NCBI GenBank assembly: GCA_963783145.1
Contig: CAWAMM010000002.1
Coordinates: 806,001 to 870,000 of the forward strand
Reading direction: 5' to 3'
Length of the DNA: 64,000 nucleotides
From: DATGKG01 sp963783145
Lineage (GTDB): Bacteria; Desulfobacterota; Binatia; Binatales; Binataceae
Below are positions 7,231-16,287 of this stretch, in pieces. The position numbers were made by a program, and so were the translations under genes. How positions within the stretch are numbered: the first letter of the stretch is position 1; every line of letters starts with the position of its first letter. The notes below the pieces were generated by a model, which was given only the letters and a program-made list of their open reading frames with translations, searched no databases and was not told the DNA's origin.

Positions 7231-9435
7231 TCAGTTAAGGATGCGGGCCGATTCTTCTCGGGGCGAGAGCGGAGGTCGGCCACCTGGGAAGAGCCTGGTC
7301 AAACCGCGCGGTGACAAGGTGGCATAGAGATCCTCGAAGCTCTCGCGCACGCCGACAAATTGCGCCAACGCCACGCTGAGAATTAGCGCGTTGAGAACTC
7401 CGAGGATGGCAATCGAAATACCGCCGGAGATCATGTCCATGATGGCGATGGTTAAAGTCGCGGGCGGAATAAGCCACAAAACCAGGACATAGATCGGTGG
7501 GACCGCGGTCCGCTCGCGGATCTTCGGGGTTCGCTGAAAGGCGGGTTTGCGCCCCGTCCACCATTGCCGAATCGAATTGATCACGCCGTTGACGCTGACC
7601 GGGATAAGCAGCAGGTTGAGCGCGTAGACGCGGGGCAAATCGATCCAGGAATAGCCGCATGACAACAGATCTCGCGCATAGAATGAGTAGTAAACCAGCG
7701 CGCTCACCAGGAACCATCCGCTGAAACGGTTGTCGTTGGTTACCACGAGGGGCAACAACAGCATTCCGAGGTTCACTGTGGTTGACGCAAGGTAATGAAA
7801 CCGGAGGCCCGCCTCGGGGATTTTCTTCCATCGCTGGCTGGCATTGCGCAGATAGTTCCCAAGGCTCGGGATGTTCAACAATCCGCCGCTCGACCATCGC
7901 CGCCGCTGCACAATCAAGGCGCCGAAGTCCGCAGGGGTCGCCGAATAGGTCAGCGGGTCGAGGTAGTTGTAAATGCTCCATCCTTTAGCGAGGAAGCTCA
8001 GCGATGACTCGGTATCTTCAACCAGGGTCCGGTCCTGGATGTACTTCTTGATCGGGTATCCGCGTTCGACGGCCGGTTCGCACACGTCTTCCAACGCCTC
8101 GCGACGCATTACCGCGCTACCGCCGACCCAGAATGCTGCTCCATAGTGCGCCGATCCCTGGCACAGCATCCGCTGAAGGTCGGTTTGAGCCGCCGCCGCG
8201 CGCTCGAGGAGGATGGGGCTGTCGGGCATCGCGCGATGAGGTGACTGCGCGATAGCAACCCGTTGATTTTCCTCCTGCTCCATCAAATGGATCAGTCGCA
8301 AAGCGTAGTCGTGGAGCATCACCGTGTCCGCATCCACCGCAATGATGTAGCTGGCGTCCGGAATGCGAAGCTCGGCATTACTGGCGTCGCTTTCCTCGAG
8401 GTGTAGCCCATCGGGCCTGATGACGGTTCGAAAATTCCGCCCGATGAGCCCCATATAGCTGTTGAGGTTCATCGCTTTGCTGACCGCGTGCGAAAGGTTG
8501 GCGAAGCGCTTGCGTTCGAAGCATGAAATCCTGACCGCAAACATCGCAGCCAGCCGCTTATACTCATGGCTGAATTCGCGCCGCGATAGTTCGGCTCGAT
8601 TGTCACTGCGTTGCGCCCCGAGCTCATTCGCACGCGACCGCATCTCCATCGCGGGCTTCAGCAGAATGTCGTTGAGAAACAATCGGTCAGCGTGTTCGGT
8701 GTCTTCGAAAGCTGGGGCGAGGCCTTCCAGCCATCCTGCGGCTTCAACGTAGAGGATTTTCAGCCGCGCACGCTCGCGGATTTGATCGAGCGGTCCGTGT
8801 TCTGCGCGCATCTGGAATTCGGACCATTGCGCGAAAAACTTCCGCTGCTGGGACCGAAATAGCATTTCGAGGTCCGCGACCATTTGACGAGTTGCCGCTA
8901 CCTCGAGTGCGTCCTGCGAGCCGGCCGCCGCGGGAGGGTCATCGATCAACAGCACCACCCGGCGCTCGGGATATTCGAGGAGCGCCGCCGACAGCATCGT
9001 TTTCCGCACTACTTCAACGCGCTCACGGTAAGACGGAATCAGGATGGTAAGTGGCGGTGGGTGCTCGTCGTCGTAAACTGCCTCAATCTCTGCGCGCGAG
9101 GCCGGGCGATGCGATCGGGTTCTCTTGACGAAGCCGAGCCGGCAGAACAAGTAGACCAGTTGCCCGAAAAAAAAGAACGTCAGGGCCAGGACGAGGATTG
9201 CGTCCTCCAGCGCGACTCCGAGATGGCCTGCCCGAGCCCATCCCAGAGCAATCAGTGCAACCTTCGCGAGCCACCACCCGGCCACCACCGCGGTGAATGC
9301 GATTCCAATTTGGGTGTAGGCTATTTCGCGCGCGAACGCGTCCGGCCGCAGTGCCGCAGGATTACTTGCGGCCTGTCCGGATTCGCCCCGACGCACGTTG
9401 GCGGGTGCAAAAGCCATAGCTGGAAAGACCCCCAA
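7231..9435 (-). CDS. Membrane GT2 glycosyltransferase (MdoH/BcsA-like)
   Basis: A 734-aa processive-type family 2 glycosyltransferase. Two N-terminal membrane helices (about residues 43-66 and 78-100) precede the catalytic domain. TILIPSYRE (130-138) begins the GT-A fold. The acidic motifs are IAVDADT (DAD at 368-370) and VEDTES (ED at 473-474), and QRRRW at 510-514 is the Q/RxxRW acceptor-channel motif. Several hydrophobic helices follow (about 540-690). This matches the glucan glucosyltransferase/cellulose synthase superfamily, which uses a nucleotide sugar in the cytosol and extrudes glycan across the inner membrane. The exact polymer is unknown and no BcsB or MdoG partner is adjacent. A second Met at residue 7 is an alternative start. 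A polysaccharide deacetylase lies just upstream on the same strand and could act on the product. Confidence 0.8.
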   Translation of the reverse strand: MGVFPAMAFAPANVRRGESGQAASNPAALRPDAFAREIAYTQIGIAFTAVVAGWWLAKVALIALGWARAGHLGVALEDAILVLALTFFFFGQLVYLFCRLGFVKRTRSHRPASRAEIEAVYDDEHPPPLTILIPSYRERVEVVRKTMLSAALLEYPERRVVLLIDDPPAAAGSQDALEVAATRQMVADLEMLFRSQQRKFFAQWSEFQMRAEHGPLDQIRERARLKILYVEAAGWLEGLAPAFEDTEHADRLFLNDILLKPAMEMRSRANELGAQRSDNRAELSRREFSHEYKRLAAMFAVRISCFERKRFANLSHAVSKAMNLNSYMGLIGRNFRTVIRPDGLHLEESDASNAELRIPDASYIIAVDADTVMLHDYALRLIHLMEQEENQRVAIAQSPHRAMPDSPILLERAAAAQTDLQRMLCQGSAHYGAAFWVGGSAVMRREALEDVCEPAVERGYPIKKYIQDRTLVEDTESSLSFLAKGWSIYNYLDPLTYSATPADFGALIVQRRRWSSGGLLNIPSLGNYLRNASQRWKKIPEAGLRFHYLASTTVNLGMLLLPLVVTNDNRFSGWFLVSALVYYSFYARDLLSCGYSWIDLPRVYALNLLLIPVSVNGVINSIRQWWTGRKPAFQRTPKIRERTAVPPIYVLVLWLIPPATLTIAIMDMISGGISIAILGVLNALILSVALAQFVGVRESFEDLYATLSPRGLTRLFPGGRPPLSPREESARILN

Positions 9436-9556
9436 GGAAGCAAACTAGATAGCATTGCTGCACCTGCTGTCGCTATCCGCTTGGTGCAGAAAACAAACTC
9501 CAGACATCAATCTTTAGGATGATGCGGGAGCAAGGCTCGCGAGCTGTCGAGCGCTT

Positions 9557-10555
9557 CTAATGTGCACTTGCGGGCGGTGCTTTGCACATCGCGTCGAGGC
9601 GCGCGGCTGGGTATAGCTCGTCATTGAAGTTGCCGAGGCCGACCCCGAGCGACGCCGCGATTTGTTGCAGAAACGTCGGTCCCTGGTAGGAGCCGAACTT
9701 CGGATCGAATCCGTAGATCGATTGCCCCATGGTTTCATCGAGCGAGACGAACTGGACGCCTTCCTTTTTCCAGCGCTTCAATATGTCCGCAAGCGTAATC
9801 GCGGTGAAAGCATTGAGATGGATGAGCACGATCTGGGGGATCCGATAACGGAGTAAGCGTTGTGAAGCGGTATTGACCTGGCGCAGACGGCGATCCGCAC
9901 TATCGATGACGTGGTCCTTCAGCCATTGAATTGACTCCTCGTCATGTTGCGAGAAGCATCGGTTAAAGGTGTCGTTCCACCTCCAATCCGAATAGTCGGT
10001 GCTTACTTCCGCGATCCGGTAGCCATTTTGGGCAAGGTACTTCCGAACCGCCTCGCGTTCTTCCAGGGTGCTGCCTTCGCTCAGGAATGGATACCTGAAA
10101 ACCCGCCGCACCCTGGGGGAAGTTTCCAAAGTGGCGAGCAACTGGTCCTGCCTGGCGATATCATCGAGGAAGGTCTTCACCCCCACTTTGGCTAGATCGA
10201 AATGATGGTAGGTGTGGTTTCCCAGCGGATATTTCGCCGCCCGCCACATCTTCAGGATGTGGGTTAGTTTCGGATCCCATTCCATGAACTCGCCGTTGGA
10301 GAATCCGTACACCCCGCTCAGGCCATTCGCCTTCAACGTCGCGATTATTCGCCTGGTCACTTCCTCGCGAGTAATGTATGAAGAGAACTCCCCGGACCCC
10401 GTCGGTAGATCGTCGATGGTCAGCGCAACTTTGGTGGGACCGAGTGATTGCTCGGAAGCGGGCGGAGCGGAGCCGGCGCTCGCGGTTCGACAAAGTGCGA
10501 GGACTAGAAGTAAGATCGGGAGAAGCGACTGGAACGGATTCAGATCCGAAAGCAT
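9557..10555 (-). CDS. Exported polysaccharide deacetylase (NodB-type)
   Basis: A 332-aa protein starting at the ATG at 10553-10555 (MLSDLNPF), because the signal peptide core LLPILLLVLALCRTASAG follows at once. The open frame continues upstream to 11059, but that part is antisense to the ferritin-like gene. Carbohydrate-esterase-4 features are TIDDLP (Asp-Asp at 48-49), the metal motif GNHTYHH (H114 and H118) and RYPFLSEG. There is also a His in IVLIHLNAF near the end. It should remove acetyl groups from an envelope or extracellular polysaccharide in the periplasm. Pairing with the GT2 enzyme downstream is inferred from order and strand (about 120 bp gap). Confidence 0.8.
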   Translation of the reverse strand: MLSDLNPFQSLLPILLLVLALCRTASAGSAPPASEQSLGPTKVALTIDDLPTGSGEFSSYITREEVTRRIIATLKANGLSGVYGFSNGEFMEWDPKLTHILKMWRAAKYPLGNHTYHHFDLAKVGVKTFLDDIARQDQLLATLETSPRVRRVFRYPFLSEGSTLEEREAVRKYLAQNGYRIAEVSTDYSDWRWNDTFNRCFSQHDEESIQWLKDHVIDSADRRLRQVNTASQRLLRYRIPQIVLIHLNAFTAITLADILKRWKKEGVQFVSLDETMGQSIYGFDPKFGSYQGPTFLQQIAASLGVGLGNFNDELYPAARLDAMCKAPPASAH

Positions 10556-10663
10556 CAGCGGTTTCAAGCGAAACCGATTGAATACGTTTCGCGCTGATTT
10601 GACAATGCGTTTGCGTACGACATGAACGCCGCCGTGCAGAGCACGACTAACTCGGAGGAAGCT

Positions 10664-11302
10664 ATGACCAAAAATTTCGAATTCAAACAACTGCTGCGCG
10701 CCTTTCGCACCGGCATCATCGATGAGCCGACTTTCGAACAGGAAATGAAGGCGCTTGAGAACGGCGCGCATACCAATGGCAACGGCGCAGGCAAGTTCAT
10801 GTCTTTTGGCAAAGCCTATGATTCCGAGCGCGCCGCGGTGATGGCGTTCCTCGAGGCGGTCAGCGCGGCCGAGACCAATGGTGGCGATACGGTCCGGGCG
10901 TGGCTGGGGGTTTGCACCACCGATTGCATTCGCGGCGGCCTCAAGATGGTGGCCGAACGCGAGTCCTATCATGGTCGCGCGTTCACCCAGCGTCTCAATG
11001 AACTCGGCGGGACGATGCCGGATCGCATGACCGAGGAATTCAAGAAGCAGCTCGCGCACCAGGGCGACGCGAAGATCTCCGACCTCGCCAAGCTGAAACG
11101 CGGAGCGGAGCGCTTCCCGAATCCCGAGGAAACCATCCGCCCCATCTTCGAGTTCGCGGCCGCGTTGAAAGAAGACCTGCAGACCAAGGAGATGGTGCAG
11201 CTCTTCGCCGAAGACGAGCTATCAACCCTCAAATGGCAAAAGGCCGCCTGGGCCGCGCTCGGCCCCAAGACCATGGATGCCCAGGCGTCAGCCTCGGCAT
11301 AA
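10664..11302 (+). CDS. Ferritin-like / rubrerythrin-type protein
   Basis: A 212-aa helical protein. The ATG at 10664 is chosen because CGGAGGAAGCT sits directly before it; an in-frame ATG at 10622 lacks such a site. Residues after a Gly/Asn linker (NGAHTNGNGAGK) form a probable four-helix bundle with Glu and ExxH-type residues: SERAAVMAFLEAVSAAE, AERESYHGRAF and FAEDELSTLKW. This fits a di-iron ferritin-like fold. Metal binding is inferred, not proven. A strong intrinsic terminator follows 24 bp after the stop. Confidence 0.55.
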   Translation: MTKNFEFKQLLRAFRTGIIDEPTFEQEMKALENGAHTNGNGAGKFMSFGKAYDSERAAVMAFLEAVSAAETNGGDTVRAWLGVCTTDCIRGGLKMVAERESYHGRAFTQRLNELGGTMPDRMTEEFKKQLAHQGDAKISDLAKLKRGAERFPNPEETIRPIFEFAAALKEDLQTKEMVQLFAEDELSTLKWQKAAWAALGPKTMDAQASASA

Positions 11303-11325
11303 CGATTCCATAGTATGGGAGAGCA

Positions 11326-11356
11326 GGGCGGGACCTCGGTCCCGCCCTTTTTCTTT
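11326..11356 (+). terminator. Intrinsic terminator
   Basis: GGGCGGGACC and GGTCCCGCCC form a perfect 10-bp stem with a 2-nt loop (11326-11347), followed by TTTTTCTTT. This is a classic rho-independent terminator for the ferritin-like gene. Confidence 0.9.
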
Positions 11357-11419
11357 TGAATTCTAATCTGACCCCTCGCCCGACGGGCGAGGTGGCCTGC
11401 GAGGCTTTGCGAGCAGGCT

Positions 11420-11558
11420 GGAGTGGGACCTTATACAGCGCGCGCTGCGCGCGCGATTCAGGATTCTGCCTCTGCTCTTTGACGATGTGATTTTGAACCA
11501 TCGACGCAGACCAGAATTCCATAGTGGCGCGAAGCCGCGCTGGATAAGGTCCTGCTCC
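11420..11558. repeat. MITE-like palindromic element, copy 1 (complete)
   Basis: A 139-bp element with ~20-bp inverted ends: GGAGTGGGACCTTATACAGC on the left and the inverse of GCTGGATAAGGTCCTGCTCC on the right. The internal arms (GGATTCTGCCTCTG and CAGACCAGAATTCC) also pair. It has no coding capacity of its own. Similar copies lie at 12084 and 12353. Confidence 0.7.
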
Positions 11559-11655
11559 ACGTCACTCCCAAGGCCTCGTGACCGACCTCTTTGACTTCGC
11601 TTCGGTCTCCCCTTCGCTCGGCCGCAGCGGCTTGGGGGCCCATCGGGCGAGGGCT

Positions 11656-12063
11656 TCAGGCGATGGTTCCGCTCAGAATTCGTTTGAGCCGCTCAAGCAC
11701 GTCTTCAATCCCGGTCAGCACCTCGTGGTTCCAAAAACGGACCACGCGATATCCTTGCCGACTAAGGAACGCGGTGCGTTGAGAGTCGTACTCGGTGCTT
11801 TCCAAATGTTGGGAACTGTCCAGCTCGACAATCAGCTTCCTATCGATGCAGCAGAAATCCACGATGTACGGACCGATGGGATGTTGGCGGCGGAACTTCA
11901 GACCTGGAAACTTGTGGGCACGCAATTCAGTCCACAATGCGTGTTCCGGATCGGTTTGCGACCGCCGAAGCCGCCGCGCTTCGTCGTGTTCCAGGCCGTA
12001 ACGATGTTGTGCGTCATCGTAGATGTGAACAGGCACTGACTCAGTGTTATACGAGCGTCGCAT
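11656..12063 (-). CDS. DUF559 (Vsr-like fold) endonuclease-domain protein
   Basis: A 135-aa protein using the ATG at 12061-12063. The family pattern is clear: RRSQTDPEHALW, LKFRRQHPIGPYIVDF, KLIVELDSSQH, SRQGYRVVRFWNHEVL. DUF559 proteins share the very-short-patch-repair/restriction endonuclease-like core, with Asp in YIVDF and Glu in IVELD as likely metal ligands. Their cellular role is poorly known. The gene is boxed in by copies of the palindromic element. Its 5' side lies about 20 bp from copy 2, which lacks its left end, so gene and element may have moved or recombined together. Confidence 0.8.
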   Translation of the reverse strand: MRRSYNTESVPVHIYDDAQHRYGLEHDEARRLRRSQTDPEHALWTELRAHKFPGLKFRRQHPIGPYIVDFCCIDRKLIVELDSSQHLESTEYDSQRTAFLSRQGYRVVRFWNHEVLTGIEDVLERLKRILSGTIA

Positions 12064-12083
12064 TTGTAGCAAAGGTCTGGGCC

Positions 12084-12190
12084 CGATTTAGGAATTCTGC
12101 TTCTGTTCAGTGACGATGTGACTTTGAAACCATCGAAGCAGATCAGAATTCCATAATCGCGCGAGGACGCGCTGGATAGGGTCCCACTCC
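12084..12190. repeat. MITE-like element, copy 2 (left end missing)
   Basis: Shares the internal segment and right inverted end with copies 1 and 3 (GGAATTCTGC..., CAGATCAGAATTCC, GCGCTGGATAGGGTCCCACTCC). The left ~20 bp end is absent, and the DUF559 gene start lies there instead. Confidence 0.65.
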
Positions 12191-12232
12191 GGGTCACTCC
12201 CAAGGCTCCGTGACCAACCTCGCCCATCGGGC

Positions 12233-12315
12233 GAGGGTTAAGGAGAAAAGTCAGGAGCGCGTAATCACCGTTGGATGCCAGTGCCTGTCGGTCGCGGTCG
12301 CGATGATCAAGCCGC
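12233..12315 (-). pseudogene. Decayed duplicate of the nadB 3' end
   Basis: The stretch from GTCAGGAGCGCGTAATCACC through GGTCGCGATGATCAAGCCGC closely parallels the true nadB terminus at 12553-12625 (GTCAGGAACGGGTGATCACC ... GGTCGGGATGATCGAGG). It includes the preceding CCTCGCCCATCGGGCGA segment. It is a remnant of a local duplication that also carried the palindromic element; it is not functional. Confidence 0.6.
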
Positions 12316-12352
12316 GCGACGCGATCTTTCGTTCCGAGTCTTCAAGGAACGG

Positions 12353-12490
12353 GGAAGTGGGACCATATTCAGCGCGCGCCGCGCGCGATTAAGGAATTCT
12401 GCCTCGGTCTTTGACGATGTGCCTTGAACCATTCGGACGCAGATCAGAATTCATAGTCGCGCGAGGACGCGCTGGATAAGGTCCCGCTCC
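12353..12490. repeat. MITE-like element, copy 3 (complete)
   Basis: A 138-bp copy with both inverted ends (GGAAGTGGGACCATATTCAGC and GCTGGATAAGGTCCCGCTCC) and the same centre. It is followed by the CCTCGCCCATCGGGCG segment and then the nadB stop, so it lies just downstream of nadB. Confidence 0.7.
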
Positions 12491-12551
12491 AGCCTGCTCG
12501 CAAAGCCTCGCAGGCCACCTCGCCCATCGGGCGAAAGGTTAGGAAGAGGAG

Positions 12552-14177
12552 TCAGGAACGGGTGATCACCGTTGGATTGAGCCAGTGGGCGTCGTCGCGG
12601 TCGGGATGATCGAGGTTGTAGTTCAGCCCGCGCGATTCCTTGCGCATCGAGGCCGAACTTACGATCAGCTCGGCGACGTTCACCAGGTTGCGCAATTCGA
12701 TCAGGTCCGAATCAAGGAGGTAGTCCCAGTAGTAGCTGTGGATTTCCTCGTTGAGAAGCGCGAGGCGGCTCTTGGCGCGCGCCAGCCGGCGATCGCTGCG
12801 CACGATGCCGACGTAATTCCACATCAGGCGCCGGATCTCATCCCAGCTCTGCGTCACCATCACGCGTTCTTCGCTCTTGATGGCGCGCCCGGTTTCCCAT
12901 TCGGCGAAATCCGGCACCGTGCCGTCGGGCGAGTCTTCAATCTCCCGATGTGCTGAAACCGCACCGCGATGGCCCATCACTGCGGCCTCGAGCAGCGAGT
13001 TGGAGGCGAGGCGATTGGCGCCATGCAACCCCGTCATCGCGACTTCCCCCGCCGCATAGAGGCGTTCGATGGGAGTGCGCGCGTTGAGATCCGTCATCAC
13101 GCCGCCGCACAAATAATGCGCCGCCGGCACCACCGGAATCGGCTGCTGCGTCATATCGATGCCATAGCTGAGGCATCGCGCGTAAATGTTCGGGAATCGA
13201 TTGCGAATGAAATCGGCGGGCTTATGACTCAGGTCGAGGTAAACGTTATCGAGGCCGAGCCGCTTCATCTCGGCATCGATGGCGCGTGCGACGATATCAC
13301 GCGGCGCCAGCTCCGCGGCCGTATCGTACTTTTTCATGAAGGGGGTGCCGTCGGGCAGCCGAAGAATCGCGCCCTCACCGCGTAGTGCCTCGGAAATCAG
13401 AAACGACTTCGCCGCGGGATGATAGAGGCAAGTCGGATGGAACTGGATGAACTCCATGTTGCCGATGGGCGCGCCGGCCCGATACGCCATCGCCACCCCG
13501 TCGCCCGACGCGATATCCGGGTTGGTAGTGTAAAGGTAAACTTTGCCGGCGCCACCGGTCGCCAGCATCGTGGCGCGCGTGACGATTTTGTTAACCCGAT
13601 TGGAGTTGCGGTCGAGCGCGTAGACCCCCCAGCATGACTTCGGCTTCCCGGTGGTCCGATCCTTCTTGATCAGCAGGTTCACCGCGACATGATTCTCGAG
13701 CACCCGAATGTTTTCGCGCGACGCTGCGGCCTCTCCCAGCGCGCGCATGATTTCCCGGCCGGTAAGATCCTGCGCATGCAGTACCCGGCGATGGCTATGG
13801 CCACCCTCACGCCCGAGGTCGTATTCGTCCTCACCGCCGGCCTCGATCCGGCTGAACTGAGTGCCGAGCCGAATCAGTTCGCGCACTGCGGCGGGGCCTT
13901 CGCGGACGATGGTTTCGACTGCGTTGCGATCGCATAGGCCGGCCCCGGCGTTCAGCGTGTCCTCGACATGCGATTCGAACGAATCGTGAACGCTCCAGAC
14001 GCTGGCGATGCCGCCCTGCGCGTATGCAGTATTGGCCTCGGAGCTGGCGGCCTTGGTCAATACGGTGACGGTGCCGACTTCGGAGGCCTTGAGGGCGAAC
14101 ATCAGGCCCGCGATGCCGCCGCCGATCACTAAAAAGTCTGAATCAAATCGCGAGGATTGTTTCATCTTTATGATCAT
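12552..14177 (-). CDS. nadB: L-aspartate oxidase
   Basis: A 541-aa flavoprotein that oxidises L-aspartate to iminoaspartate, the first step of de novo NAD synthesis with NadA. The FAD-binding Rossmann motif is FLVIGGGIAGLMFAL near the N-terminus. The family hallmarks SSEANTAYAQGGIA, GREGGHSHRRVLHAQD, HPTCLYHP, EALRGEGAILRL and GLHGANRLASNSLLEA are all present. Length is normal for the family. Two ATGs at 14177 and 14165 are in frame; neither has a strong ribosome site. nadA and nadC are not next to it in this window. Confidence 0.97.
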   Translation of the reverse strand: MIIKMKQSSRFDSDFLVIGGGIAGLMFALKASEVGTVTVLTKAASSEANTAYAQGGIASVWSVHDSFESHVEDTLNAGAGLCDRNAVETIVREGPAAVRELIRLGTQFSRIEAGGEDEYDLGREGGHSHRRVLHAQDLTGREIMRALGEAAASRENIRVLENHVAVNLLIKKDRTTGKPKSCWGVYALDRNSNRVNKIVTRATMLATGGAGKVYLYTTNPDIASGDGVAMAYRAGAPIGNMEFIQFHPTCLYHPAAKSFLISEALRGEGAILRLPDGTPFMKKYDTAAELAPRDIVARAIDAEMKRLGLDNVYLDLSHKPADFIRNRFPNIYARCLSYGIDMTQQPIPVVPAAHYLCGGVMTDLNARTPIERLYAAGEVAMTGLHGANRLASNSLLEAAVMGHRGAVSAHREIEDSPDGTVPDFAEWETGRAIKSEERVMVTQSWDEIRRLMWNYVGIVRSDRRLARAKSRLALLNEEIHSYYWDYLLDSDLIELRNLVNVAELIVSSASMRKESRGLNYNLDHPDRDDAHWLNPTVITRS

Positions 14178-14314
14178 CAGGTTATCTGATGTTGCCCCAG
14201 GAATGCATCACGTGGTGCGGTTATCGGTGGACGGTTTGCCCCCCATGCACGATTGCCATAATCTGAAAACGGGCGGGGAAACGCATCTGGCGGCGACGGA
14301 GAGCGGATTTTCGC

Positions 14315-14902
14315 GTGGCTTGGACAACTCCCAACATCCTCACGTTATGCAGAATCGCAACCGCGCCGGTGCTGGTGTATCTGCTGTTGCTTCCCGGCCC
14401 GACGGCGGCGGGGGTTGCGGCCACGATTTTCTTCCTGGCGAGTATCACCGATTTCCTCGACGGCTATATCGCGCGCAACTATGGCTCGGGCACGACGCTG
14501 GGCAAATTTCTCGATCCACTCGCTGATAAAGTGGTGGTAATCTCCGCGCTGATCATGCTGGCGGGAACTCCGCAATTGCCGCGTGTCCCTGCCTGGATGG
14601 TCGCGGTACTGGTGATCCGTGAAATCATGGTCACGGGTCTGCGCGCGATCGCTGCGGCCGAAGGTGTGGTGATGGCGGCCGAGGAGTTGGGAAAATACAA
14701 GATGGTCTTGCAGTCCATCGCCATTCAGGGACTGCTGATGCGCTATACGTATTTTTACATCGACTTTTTCGCCGCCGGAATGTTCATCCTGTGGATCGCG
14801 ATGGGCCTCAGCGTATGGTCGGGCATCGACTACTATATCGGTGCGCTGCGTTTGCTGGCGCCGACACCGCAGGCGGTCTCGCACAAACGCGCCGCGATCT
14901 GA
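14315..14902 (+). CDS. pgsA: CDP-diacylglycerol-glycerol-3-phosphate 3-phosphatidyltransferase
   Basis: A 195-aa membrane enzyme with a GTG start (GCTTGGACAACTCCCAAC follows, giving AWTTPNILTLCRI). The CDP-alcohol phosphotransferase signature D-x2-D-G-x2-A-R-x8-G-x3-D-x3-D is intact in DFLDGYIARNYGSGTTLGKF plus LDPLADK. Several hydrophobic helices are visible. It makes phosphatidylglycerol phosphate from CDP-DAG and glycerol-3-phosphate at the inner membrane. It is divergent from nadB, with about 137 bp between the two starts. Confidence 0.93.
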   Translation: MAWTTPNILTLCRIATAPVLVYLLLLPGPTAAGVAATIFFLASITDFLDGYIARNYGSGTTLGKFLDPLADKVVVISALIMLAGTPQLPRVPAWMVAVLVIREIMVTGLRAIAAAEGVVMAAEELGKYKMVLQSIAIQGLLMRYTYFYIDFFAAGMFILWIAMGLSVWSGIDYYIGALRLLAPTPQAVSHKRAAI

Positions 14903-14979
14903 CGCTCCGCACACGCTCAACCTCGACAGAAAAAAGTTAGAAATCCGGCGCGGCCGGTGATAGTCATGCATCCTTACCC

Positions 14980-16287
14980 ATGATTGACTCGCCGATTTTT
15001 GCCCTGCTCGATGCGGTGCCGCGATACCTCCAGCTTCGGCGCTCGCAGTATTGGGATCCTGGACGTCTGGAGGCTTATCGGCGCGATCGTCTGAACCAGA
15101 CGTTCCGGGCCGCGATGAAGATCCCCTTTTATGCGAGCCGTTTCGGCGCGACGCCGTCGTCTGGAGACTTGGGAGTGCTGCCGATTCTCAAGCGCCCCGA
15201 CATCGCAGACCTAAGCCGCTCGGTGCGCAGCCTCTATCCGCCGGACGCCCAATTTATCCACGCGCGCTCGTCGGGCACCATCGGGCATGCGGTTGATGTT
15301 CTCTTCGATCGGACTCATCAGAGTGGCCGCAATGCAGCGCGGGCACGGTACCTGGTTGAGAACGGATGGCGGCCGACCTGTCGCACCGCTTGGGCACTGG
15401 GTCTGGTCACCGAGCCGCGATCGCCCGACGGGGACCTCAGCCGCAGCCGATACCTATTGAGATCGCAATTCCTCTCGCATACCGAGGATTTCGCAGTGCA
15501 GATCGCGTGGCTGCGAAAAATGGACCCGCACTTCATCTACACGTTGCCTTCGAACCTCGATGCGTTGTTGATGTTTCTCGATGGCGCCGACCCGAAGCTT
15601 CCCTCCCTGCGCAAAGTTTTTACCGGCGGTGAGGTACTGGAAGATTCGCTGCGCAATCGAACTCGAAAGGCGCTCGGGGTAGGAATTGTCGACAGCTATG
15701 GGATGACCGAATTGTTTCCCGCATGGCAATGTCCAGCGGGCAGCTATCACGTCAACGCCGAGCACCTGATGATCGAACTGCTCGACGATGACGGCCATCC
15801 GGTCAAGGCGGGTGAGCTGGGGCGCGTGGTTGCAACGACGCTCGAAAACCATCTGGCGCCGCTGATTCGCTACGACCTGAATGACTATGCTCTCGCGGTC
15901 GAAGGCGCCTGTTCGTGCGGCCGCACTTTGCCGACCATCGGAAGGGTCGTTGGGCGTTCCATTAATCTGTTCCGCCTCAAGACTGGAGAGCTGTTTCTTC
16001 CGTGGCGGCTGTACGATCATCTCCACGGATTGGACAAAGTGCGGCAGCTACAACTCGTGCAGCGCGCGCTCGATCATTTCATCGTGCGCTTCGTGCGCGA
16101 CGAACCGTTGGCGCCGGACGTGGAAGCGTCGATCAGACAGAAAATCGCAGAGAGTCTGGGCGGCGGAGTTACCGTTAGCCTCGAAAGGGTCGATGAGATT
16201 GCGCGCACCAGGCGCGGTAAGTTCATGGCTGCGCTGTGCGAAATCGCACCGCCGGAAACGTCGAATGAAGGAGGACAGGCAGTCTAA
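14980..16287 (+). CDS. PaaK/CapK-like adenylate-forming enzyme
   Basis: A 435-aa protein of the phenylacetate-CoA ligase / CapK / coenzyme F390 synthetase group. Visible motifs are the nucleotide loop ARSSGTIGHAVDV, the YGMTE box (VDSYGMTELFP), a C-terminal Asp-Tyr motif (IRYDLNDYA) and a Cys pair in ACSCGRTLPTIGR. In CapK-like proteins of surface-polymer loci the role is often unclear. Its substrate is unknown here. Its stop codon overlaps the stop of the convergent HExxH gene (16284-16287), so it need not be functionally linked to that gene, though proximity leaves this open. Confidence 0.75.
   Translation: MIDSPIFALLDAVPRYLQLRRSQYWDPGRLEAYRRDRLNQTFRAAMKIPFYASRFGATPSSGDLGVLPILKRPDIADLSRSVRSLYPPDAQFIHARSSGTIGHAVDVLFDRTHQSGRNAARARYLVENGWRPTCRTAWALGLVTEPRSPDGDLSRSRYLLRSQFLSHTEDFAVQIAWLRKMDPHFIYTLPSNLDALLMFLDGADPKLPSLRKVFTGGEVLEDSLRNRTRKALGVGIVDSYGMTELFPAWQCPAGSYHVNAEHLMIELLDDDGHPVKAGELGRVVATTLENHLAPLIRYDLNDYALAVEGACSCGRTLPTIGRVVGRSINLFRLKTGELFLPWRLYDHLHGLDKVRQLQLVQRALDHFIVRFVRDEPLAPDVEASIRQKIAESLGGGVTVSLERVDEIARTRRGKFMAALCEIAPPETSNEGGQAV

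Noticed and set aside
10556..11059. N-terminal extension of the deacetylase gene
   Set aside because: It is antisense to the ferritin-like gene and would bury the signal peptide.
14980..16287. PaaK-like gene as part of the peptide operon
   Set aside because: It is convergent, with only overlapping stop codons; co-transcription is impossible and no functional link is shown.
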